Below are positions 55,753-64,000 of a DNA stretch of 64,000 nt, piece by piece. Position 1 is the stretch's first letter. The number at the start of each line of letters is the position of its first letter. This DNA is from Filobasidium wieringae. Lineage: Eukaryota; Basidiomycota; Tremellomycetes; Filobasidiales; Filobasidiaceae. A model generated the notes under the pieces. It was not told the origin of the DNA. It ran no database searches and saw nothing but the letters and a program-made list of their open reading frames with translations. The DNA lies in assembly GCA_001600055.1 (NCBI GenBank), contig BCIV01000016.1:124001-188000 (forward strand), in the 5' to 3' direction. Position numbers and translations under genes: made by a program.

Positions 55753-57413
55753 TCACATGATAGTACATCCCTCTTCCCCCAATCCCTGTGACGCAACTCA
55801 AATAAACAAGCCGTCCTCTTTGCCCCGCCCCTCGACGCTCGAATTCAGGGCAGGGCAGGGGGGGAAAGTGTAAAAAGGGAGGGAGGGACTGACCAGACCG
55901 TCCGGTAAATCACCCATCACTTCCTTGGGGGGCGATCCCAGTTCCTGCATCTTCCTCATCAGGTCGTACACCTTTTCTTCTTCCGTTTCCTCCTCTTGCT
56001 CGCTTTGCTGGCCTTGCTTGGTTTTGTCGCCGGCAGAGGGGTCTTGTCGGAAAATGTGCAGGATCTGGTTTATGAGCCCGAGTTGTTGTTGATAAACGAG
56101 TAATTGGGAAGGGGGGATGGTCGGGTTTGCGGTCTGGGCGTGGAGGTAGGGTGGGTACTGCGTTGGGCGAGGGCGAAAGTGGGGTCATAGGGCGATTGTG
56201 AGAGGCGGGTCGGGATACGGAACGGGGAACGGGGAACGAAAAGGGGCTCACCTTCTGTGCCAACTCTTCCAGCGGTTCTTCCAATATCTCCCTGTTCATC
56301 AGCTGCTTCATCATCCCATCCAACACGTCCCCCATCCCTCCCATCCCTCCCTCGCCATCCACGCCCAAGTCCAAGTCCAAGTCATCGCCCGAAGCCCCCG
56401 CTTGACCCAGGGAGCGCAGTAAGGCGGGATCGGAGGATAAAGCTTTCAACAAGGCCGGGTCGGAGCTGAGGGAATGGAGCATTTGGGTTATTGGGTCGAG
56501 CGATGTGGGGTTCTGTGATGTAGGTCGGGGTGGGGTGGGGTGGGGTGAGGTAGGGTGGGGTGGGGTGGGGTGAGGTAGGGTGGGGTGGGATTGTGATGAG
56601 CGATGGGGGGATGAGTTGGTGCATGGGTTAATTAATGCGTTGGAAGGATCAATTGCGTGAGAACACGTGAGAAGGGATGAGATGAGGAGGAGGCATGACC
56701 ATGACATACGGATTGAGAAGCTTGTTGAGCTCGTTGGGAAGAAGATTGCAAGTTCTTCAACGTCTGATCGATGGTCTGTTGGAAATCCATCTTCTCCGGT
56801 CGAGCGTTCTCGCCCGTGCCCATGTCCTTGTCCTTGTCCATGTTCTTATTCGAGCTGGAGTGAGAGGTATCCGAGAGCCCCCCCTGCCGATCCCGTAACA
56901 TCTCAGCCGGATCAGAACCCTTCAAAAGCGCCTCGAACCCTTCCAGCCCCTCCAGATCGCCCGTGAGTAATTGGTCCAGGAGGTGTTTCATCTCTTCGTC
57001 CAGTTCTCCTGGTCCTGGTTCTGAATTGAGGTTCTTGGGTTGAGGTTTGTTCGAGGATGAGGAGGGCGAGGAAGGGTTGGGGTTGGCGCTGGGACCGGGG
57101 GGACTGGGGGAAAGGGATTGGAGGAGATGTTCCATCCCCCTCGTCAGGGAGGTTTCGAAATCCTCCTCCTCCTCCGTGGTATCATCTTGCTCCTTGTTCC
57201 CATCCGAATGGAATTTCTTCTGCTCTGTCGCTGGCTGTTGTTGGGTGAAACTAGGTAAAAGGTCTGTCCACGACGACGACGCCGACGTGAGTGATGACCG
57301 GAAAGAGGAAAGAGTCGGAACGGGAACGGGAACTGACCATCCAGATCGTCCAGATCGTCCAGATCTTGATCTTCCGGGTCGTCCGTCGGGTCTCTGGGAG
57401 GGTTGGAAGGCAT
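55753..57413 (-). CDS. PEX19: Peroxisomal membrane protein import receptor PEX19
   Basis: Pex19 is a cytosolic chaperone that binds peroxisomal membrane proteins and docks on Pex3. The start ATG 57413 gives MPSNPPRDPTDDPEDQDLDD, then the acidic N-terminal Pex3-binding region, ETSLTRGMEHLLQSLSPSPP, DEEMKHLLDQLLTGDLEGLE, GFEALLKGSDPAEMLRD, DFQQTIDQTLKNLQSSSQRA, ITQMLHSLSSDPALLKAL, DDLDLDLGVDGEGGMGGMGD and VLDGMMKQLMNREILEEPLE, QILHIFRQDPS and VYDLMRKMQELGSPPKEVMG. The last exon, found by splicing at DGL|, reads GLGEEGCTIM and stop. CTIM is a CaaX box for farnesylation, as in other Pex19 proteins. The acidic and Gly-rich middle is longer than usual. Five introns; one is 196 nt and holds a G-rich repeat. 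Confidence 0.93.
56514..56709 (-). other. Long PEX19 intron (196 nt)
   Basis: The donor is GTATGT at 56709 and the acceptor CACAG before 56513. It is about three to four times longer than most introns here, and the extra length is mostly the G-rich repeat. Confidence 0.75.
56524..56589. repeat. GGGGT minisatellite in a PEX19 intron
   Basis: The plus strand has tandem GGGGT units with interspersed GAGGTAGGGT variants over 66 bp; the intron RNA is the C-rich strand. The G-rich strand could form G-quadruplexes. Confidence 0.8.
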
Positions 57414-57907
57414 GTTACAGCGGGTGGAGGGGGTGTTGGACGTTGTATTGGACCAGGAAGGGGAGGGAGGGGCAGAGGAGGGGAGGGAGGAGGGGAATTC
57501 AAGCCAGGCCAAGGAGGTCGACGCGCTTGGACGAGATGTAAACAACTCGAGCGATCACTCTCGGTTGATCGTTCAGGGAACCACGAGCCAGTGGAAACCG
57601 CTCATTCACACTCGTCGTCGTCCTCATCGTCGCCCTCGCTCTCACCGTCACCCTCCTCAGCAGTCTCAGCTCGGGACTCGAATTGGAATTGGGGAAATCC
57701 ATCCATCACGTCGTCATTCACGTCCCATCAGATATCCATTCGCTTCTCATCACCGTCAACAACAACAGGTCACTCCCTTTTCCCTCGCTCTCGTTGGTAT
57801 ACGATACAAACTCGCACAAGGGGAACCCATCAGTAGAAACGTTCTAGACCGTGCGGTCGTATCGCCCGGTAATCCCGTTCAATTCCATCCAGGGAAATAC
57901 AATAAGG
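57414..57907. promoter_or_regulatory. Divergent PEX19-RAX2 promoter region
   Basis: These 494 bp separate the divergent starts. It has a CTC/GTC-rich stretch near 57620-57660 and no supported gene. Confidence 0.5.
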
Positions 57908-60900
57908 ATGGCCTCTTTCTCTCTTCCTTTCCCTTTCCCCTTCCCCTTCCCCTTCTCACTCCTCCTGCTCATGCTCTCCCTCTCACTCCTCCCACCGACG
58001 ATGGCCTCCACAGCATCATCACAGTTACCCAGGGTGGACTTTTCTAGAATGGGTACGGTCGCCGTGGTAGGCTCGTTCCAGGGGATAGATTTCTACTCCC
58101 CCTCCTCGTCGTCGTCAAATACATCATCATCATCATCAACCAACTCCAACTCGACCTCGACAACGCCTTCGACGCCTTCGGACAGCTTCATCCTGAACCA
58201 CCCGAACGGTACCACCCACCTCATAACCCACACCAACCCGGGCGGATCGATCGGGGCGTTATGCTACTACCAACCCACCGGGCAGATCTTCCTGGGAGGA
58301 ACCTTCACTCGGATCTCAGAGCAAGATACGGGGCTGCCTTTCGTGGGGTATACCATCAGTTCGGATAGTTTCCAAACTTTTCCGCCCTCCCCCTCCACCC
58401 TGACCGACGAGGGCGCAAAGATCGACGCCCTTTACTGTGACCCGGATACGCAGTCCGTCTGGATCGGAGGGGATCTGGGGGGGGGGGAGAACGTCGTCCG
58501 TTATTTCCCTGGGAATGGGAGTTTTGGGGGGGTACCGTTTGGGGGGTTGGATGGGAGGGTTTTGACTATTGGCAGGTCCTCGGGTCAGGGTCAAGGGATG
58601 GAAGAGGGAGAGGGAGTGGTCTTTGGTGGAGAATTCAGTACCGTCTTCTCCAGCTCCAACTCGACCGCTTCGATGGGAGACGGTAACGACAACCAAACGT
58701 TTATCCCCGGGTTCCACTCCCCCGCCCCTCCCGGGACCATATCCACCTCGTTTTCCCGTTACCTCACCCCCCTGTCCCTGCTCAACACTTCCTCCACCGC
58801 CGGCCCCGCTTCCTCGGAGCCCGGGTTCGGGGACGTTACCGCCATCTTCTGTCCGGCTGGCGCGGACGGACAACCGGGGTCGACTTTCAGGGGGAGGGAG
58901 GGGAGTGTCGTCTCCATCACCGTCAGGGGGTTTAGGGAATGGACCGTCTCCGGTCTACGACTCGGGAATACCTTTTCCCAGGGTTTCGGGACCAAGACGT
59001 TCAGGGTGGTCTCCATCCCCGATAACACCCTCCAGGTGTTCAACTATACCGATCCCCTCACCGGCACGACCTCGACCTGTTCCACCTCCTGCCCGTTGAG
59101 CACGGACACGGACGCCGAGGTCGGGGCGCAGGATTTCCTGTTCCAACAAGGCTCCAGGGGGATCACGGGGTTTCAACTTTCGCTGGAAGAATGGACGGGG
59201 AGGGGGGCGGGGTTGCATCGGTTGGAATTGCTTGGGAATGGGGGGAGCGGGACGGCCGTGCGCGGGGAGAATTATGCGGTTTGTTCCTACGACACGGGGG
59301 TTGAGGGTGAGGGCGGGGGCTCGGCGGTCTCCCAGGTCCAACAGACGGGGGAATGGACCACTCGGACGGTCGATACGTCGATCTCGGGGACGACCCGGAC
59401 CGTCCGGATCGCCACGGTCGGGAACGATGACACCTCGAGACCGAGCACGACTTGGTACCCCTACATCTCCTCTTCAGGGAACTACTCGGTGTACCTCTCC
59501 ATCCCCGGGTGTGGACGACTCGGGGATTGCGATTCGCGCACGGACGTGGATATCGAGGTGTTTCCGTTCCCCGGATCGGGAGGGTGGACTAGCACGATCA
59601 CCCAACGAGTTCAGGCGGATACGGAGAGTTTGGTGTACGAGGGGTATGTACAGGGGTCGGAGGAGGGGGGGTTTCAGGCCACGGTGAGACTCGCCCTGCC
59701 TGATAAGCCACGGGGGACTACCTCTGGGAACTGGGACGTCGTGGCCGGGACGATCGGGCTGGATTACGAGGCGGCCGTTTTCGCCAATGGGACTCTGGTA
59801 CCGCTTGGGACTGGGGTCAATGGGACCGGGATCTCGATCAATTCGACCGGCGTCATGGGGAATGGGACCACGAGGAGGACGGTAGGGTACGGGGTGTACG
59901 AATGGGTTCAGGGTCGGGAGACCGATGCGTTGGGCGTCATGAGTAACGAGACGATGACGAGGTTCGATCCCGTCGCTTTCGCCCTACAGGAAGCGAGGGG
60001 ACCATCCCTCCCCGGGTTCTCCGTCAATACGTTCTCCACCGTCAACAACGTCGTCTACTTTGCCGGGAACTTTACGAGCGTCGGCAACCTTTCAAACGTC
60101 CTCGCCCTGGATGCAGAGGGCCGGGTGATCGCGCTCCCTCGTCAAGGGGTGAACGGGGTCGTCCTGACCTCCGTAGTCTCCGGGAACCATGTCTACTTTG
60201 GGGGGGAATTCAGTGCCACCCAGGATGGGGATGTGCCACTGAATCGGTTGGCTAGGTACGATACCGCCGCTCAGACGTGGGAAGGGCTGGAGCGAGGGGT
60301 CGATGGGACCGTACGTGATCTCCAAGTGATGAGTAATGGGGACGTCCTCGTCCTGGGGGATTTCACCGGTACGATCGATCAGAATGGGACGAGCTTCGTG
60401 ACGGGCGGGTCGGCGATCTGGAGTCCCTCTTCCTCGAAATGGACCACATCCGGTTTGGTCGTCGGGACAGTCAACAAGGGTCTGGTTCAGGACGGTAATA
60501 CCTACCTCGTAGGGAACATCGCAGGGATAAGCGCGAACGCTGCCAATGGGATCGCTTACCTGTCAGGGGACGGGGACGAAGCCGAGATCACTCCGGGGAA
60601 CGTCGAATTCGTTTCCCCCAGCTCGCCGAGTTCGGTCACTCGGAAACGATCGATCCATCGACATGCTCACAAGGGACGAAGTTGGATGACAATGTTCTCC
60701 GACGCCCTTCGAAAACGACAAACCACTTCCTCCGCTAGCTTGCCCCCCGTTCCCGTACCCAACTCGGAAGCTCCCGTCGTCTTTGCCGCCGCTTATTGGA
60801 AAAACGCTTCAGCCTCTGGTTCACCGACCGTCACCTGTATCGGCGGGAACTTCAGCTTGTCCGGTTCGAACGGCGCTTCCCTAGGGTTCTACGATCAAGA

Positions 60901-62653
60901 CACTCGATCCACCGTACCCGTCTCTGGCGATCAACCGGTCGGGATCGTGCGGAGCTTGGAGGTGGTCGAGGATACCCTGTTCGTAGCAGGAAACTTTGAT
61001 CTAGGGGAACAACACGGGATCGCTTCCTACGACCTAGCTTCGAACACTTGGAACTCGGCCATCCCCGATCTGAATAACGGTTCCTCAGGTGGCGACGTGT
61101 TTGTTATCAGGAATCGTCCCGGGACAAACACCCTTATCGCCGCAGGAGCTTTCACCTCCGGTGGCTCGCTGCCTTGCGTAGGCGTCTGCTCATGGGATAT
61201 CGCTTCGTCCCGATGGTCCGCTCTTGGAGCTGGTCTGTCTCAGGGTCAAGTACGCACGATCGAGTTTGCAGGAGTGAGTTTGAACCTGACGTGCCGCAGT
61301 GCTTGCCGAAACTGATCCCTTGTTCTGCCCCTAGGATTCCTCTTCGACCCTGCTCGTCGCTGGGTCTTTCAGTCTCGCCGACGGGACCTCGGCTTTCGTC
61401 GCACGTTATGACTTTGATAACTCCACATGGACAGCGATCGGTCCTAACCAGTTGCCCGGACCTGCTACTGCCATTACCGCAGACAACGGTAACACCCAGA
61501 GCATCTTCGCTTCCGGAATGTGAGTTCGAGCCATAGTCTTGAGCTCTCGAAAGGTGGCTCATGATTCTCGATTCTAGCTCAACAACCGATGGTAGTCCCT
61601 ATGTTAGGCAATGGAATGGTCAGTCGTGGAACACCCAAGGTCAGTCATTCTTTTCACTTCCTTCACCCACCTCCAATCGATCTGAACGAGCTTGCAATAC
61701 AGAGCCTTCGCCTTTACAGGGGTCTCAAGTATCGCAATTGGTGTTTGTCCCGCTGGCCGAGTCTCACGATGGAGGTGGCTCTATCGAAAACGATCGAATG
61801 CTCATGGCCATGGGCTCGATCAATCTACCCGGAAGTGGGAACGCTACCGCCGCTCTGTATGACGGACAGCAATGGTATCCCTATCTTACGAGCGTCGGTC
61901 TCAACGGAAATGGGGCTGCTGCCAGTGGTCTCTTCTACTCGATCCACAACTTTTCGTATCACACCCATCGTAAGTTCTCAAGTTCTGCTAGCACTTCGAC
62001 AAAACACTTACCCAACCGCCTGCTCAGACTATCTCGCACTGGGCCTCATCGTGTTGATCGCGATTGCCATCTCGACCGGTCTCATCTTCCTTCTCGTCTT
62101 GATTGGTCTGCTCTGTCTATACTGGTACCGTAGACACCGAAAGACTGAAGCCCCAGCGCCTGTTGTCACCACTCTCATGGAGAAACGTCCCAGCTCAGAA
62201 TTCGGTGATACCGATAGCATCCGCTTGCGACGTCTCGGGGCGATTCAGGAAGCCGTCTTTGGCTCTGCTGCAGTCGCTGCTACTTCCTTTGCTGTGGCGA
62301 ACAAGACCGCTTCCCCTAGGGATATGACCGATGATACCAGGTCATCGTTCGGGTACGATAGCACCAGTCAAGGTCACACGACGAACCAAGAGCACTTCCC
62401 CGGGCAATATGCGGCGGCGCAAAGATACGCGGCGAACCAAACATTAGACTCGCACAACGAGAGCACCTCCCCCTCTCACATGGGTCGCCCGACCACGGTA
62501 AAATATACCTTCGCAGCAGAAGACCCAGCCGAATTGTCGGTTCACGAGGGCGACTACGTGAACGTTCTAGAAGAAGCAGAGGATGAGCAATGGTGGTACG
62601 TGCGGGATTCGCAAGGCAGAGAAGGGGTGGTTCCAGCTTCATATCTTTGGTAA
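57908..62653 (+). CDS. RAX2: RAX2-type polarity protein with C-terminal SH3 domain
   Basis: Rax2 is a large single-pass membrane protein marking old growth sites and guiding polarity in fungi. The signal peptide (MASFSLPFPFPFPFPFSLLL) has an FP repeat; ectodomain landmarks are DFSRMGTVAVVGSFQGIDFY, ITHTNPGGSIGALCYY, IFLGGTFTRI, VWIGGDLGGGENVVRYFPGN, CSYDTGVEGEGGG, TVNNVVYFAGNFTSVGNLSN, MLMAMGSINLPGSGNATAAL and WYPYLTSV. Four short exons follow the 3.4-kb first exon. The membrane helix (ALGLIVLIAIAISTGLIFLL) leads to a cytoplasmic tail whose end is an SH3 domain: KYTFAAEDPAELSVHEGDYV, EQWWYVRD, GREGVVPASYLW. The ALYDY-type start and the WW and P-x-Y positions are clear. Length about 1,490 residues. 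Many N-x-S/T sites. The first exon is markedly G/C-rich with G runs. Confidence 0.92.
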
Positions 62654-62856
62654 CCTATTTGACGAACGGTCTTTGACCACTTTATAATGCAAGTTCTGGT
62701 AACGACTTTGTAATGAAATAGATTTGACGACGCTCGCTTCTTATACGATTCGCAACTCATATGAGATCGTTCATATGCTAAATTCTACTGCCGATGCATG
62801 CAGCTCGTACAGGCATCTCAGGTCGTAACGGTCGTAATCACATATACAAGCGTGCT

Positions 62857-64000
62857 TCATCTCCAACAGTCGATCCTGCGCCTCAAGATAATCTGCACTT
62901 GTCCTTGATCTAATTCCTTGATGTCGACCAGCTCTGCAAGACGCCCGAATTGGCTGTCGAATGCCATCGCGACGGCTGGAGTGAAACTGGTGGCATGTCC
63001 TTCTTGGGGCTCGACCGGTAGTGCCAATACTCGAGCAGTCTCGACGAAACTTTGCCAAGGTAGTTCTGGTCGTCTTATAAAGGTAGCCTCCTGTAAGCCT
63101 AGCCTCGAAGCCTCAATCCAAGCGCAGGTCTCCGCCTGCAGTTCTTGTCCGCCGAATTCAGTAAACTTTGACCATCCAGCATAGACCGCCCTTTGCATTA
63201 TATGATTTATGATGTGGGCGACGATAGCACGGTAGATCCGGCCCAAAGTAGCAGCAGGAAGCATCCGCGCAAGGTGACCAAGGTGAGCCGACAAAGTTGT
63301 CAGTGGGCCTATCAATGCAACTGTAGCAGCTTCTTTATCTACGCTTCTCGCATTAGCATCCCAACGTCTGCAAACCAGGAACGTCATAAGTACGGGGTCG
63401 TAACGATGAATAGGCTTGGAAGAAACGGATGCCTACCGTGTCAGGTGACTTCTCAGATCCCTCTCCACTTCCGCCGTAACATGTTTGACAATCATGCCTT
63501 CTGCGCGATGTGATAACCCCTGGTATAATCCGAGTATTGACCCATATGGACTCCCACCATCTTCGACCTGAATCCCGTCGTGTTGGGCCCGATACCTCAA
63601 CTGCTGATCATCGAGTATTTCTGCGACTAGGTTCAAATAAAGCTGATAAAGAGTCATCCTTTAGCTACGTCAAGTACCTGATCGGCCAACGAAGCTTACA
63701 AGTTCGTCACCCCACTTTTGCATCGATTGTCGCATCCATTCAGCGCTTATCCACGCTTTGGTTAGCCTTTGAAGACCCGTTACTCCGCTAGTCATTTTGC
63801 CAGCATCCATCGACAGACCGCTATCTCTGGCATGCCCGGCCAGAGCACCCGGTACAGCTCGAGCGAACGTAGATGAGAGCGTCTCAAACGCATCGAGTGA
63901 GGAGGCAATCCGTTCCCGATAAGCATTGAGTATAGGAAGCTGGACTTGTGCCAAGAAAGGATATTTATGCCGAAGCGTAGGCAGAGCTGCGTATCGGTCT
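62857..64000 (-). CDS. TIP20/RINT1-like ER tether protein (5' end outside window)
   Basis: TIP20/RINT1 is a subunit of the Dsl1/NRZ complex that tethers Golgi-derived vesicles at the ER. The frame is open at the window edge: KYPFLAQVQLPILNAYRERI, ASSLDAFETLSS and QRLTKAWISAEWMRQSMQKW, then GDEL joined by an intron to LYLNLVAEILDD. Later exons give HDGIQVEDGGSPYG, TAEVERDLRSHLTR, LAHLARMLPAATLGRIYRAI, VAHIINHIMQRAVYAGWSKF, AETCAWIEASRLGL and ELDQGQVQIILRRRIDCW near the stop at 62857. The alternation of FETLSS-type and W-rich helices and the C-terminal RA-x-Y...F pattern fit RINT1. The N-terminal half lies outside. The call rests on pattern recognition, not on a hallmark motif. Confidence 0.68.

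Noticed and set aside
56198..56469. Plus-strand Pro/Ser-rich frames at 56.2-56.5 kb
   Set aside because: Antisense to the Gly/Asp-rich PEX19 exon.
57291..57836. Plus-strand frames over the PEX19 5' region
   Set aside because: They are G/C-rich mirrors of the PEX19 first exons, with Arg/Gly runs and no domain.

Overview
The window looks like nuclear DNA of a basidiomycete yeast, most likely a Tremellomycete. This is inferred, not proven. Genes lie close together on both strands, and most are cut by several introns of about 40-75 nt with GTNNGT-like donors and CTNAN-like branch sites. The protein set is purely fungal, and there is no bacterial-type operon, rRNA, CRISPR array or intact transposon. 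Gene ends below come from splicing by eye: a junction was accepted only when it kept the frame and restored family-conserved residues.

Layout. 0-6.4 kb: aspartyl aminopeptidase (-, 3' end cut off by the window), an ING-type PHD protein (+), triosephosphate isomerase (+). 7.7-14.4 kb, all on the minus strand: ARPC4, a RanBPM/Gid1-like GID ligase subunit, a PMP3 proteolipid and a peroxisomal 2,4-dienoyl-CoA reductase. 14.6-18.3 kb: an unusual block of four small minus-strand genes (A-D) for acidic, Ser-rich proteins with a recurring SED...W-x-E-L core and duplicated upstream DNA. This is the best candidate for something undescribed. 18.5-29.1 kb: nucleoplasmin-FKBP isomerase (+), CASP/COY1 Golgi coiled-coil protein (+), a long disordered protein that appears spliced to a dual-specificity phosphatase (+), and MRS2 (-). 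29.3-34.9 kb: an HSF-type transcription factor (-) with a 2.4-kb gene-free upstream region.

34.9-46.7 kb holds seven metabolic or transport genes in a row: an MFS transporter and an SDR that diverge from a promoter with a perfect 8+3+8 inverted repeat, a CaCA exchanger, a paraoxonase-like enzyme, a second SDR, a SAM methyltransferase and a phytanoyl-CoA dioxygenase. 46.9-64 kb returns to housekeeping and cell-polarity genes: UTP21, cullin-4, RRP43, PEX19 (CaaX), RAX2 with a C-terminal SH3 domain, and a TIP20/RINT1-like protein cut by the window end.

Common threads. Ribosome and RNA work is represented by UTP21, RRP43 and the nucleolar-type FKBP; peroxisomes by PEX19 and the PTS1-bearing reductase; ubiquitin ligases by Gid1-like and cullin-4; Golgi-ER traffic by COY1 and TIP20. 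The palindromic E-box TCACGTGA occurs in four upstream regions (ING, FKBP, phosphatase fusion, PhyH/UTP21), which may mark shared bHLH control.
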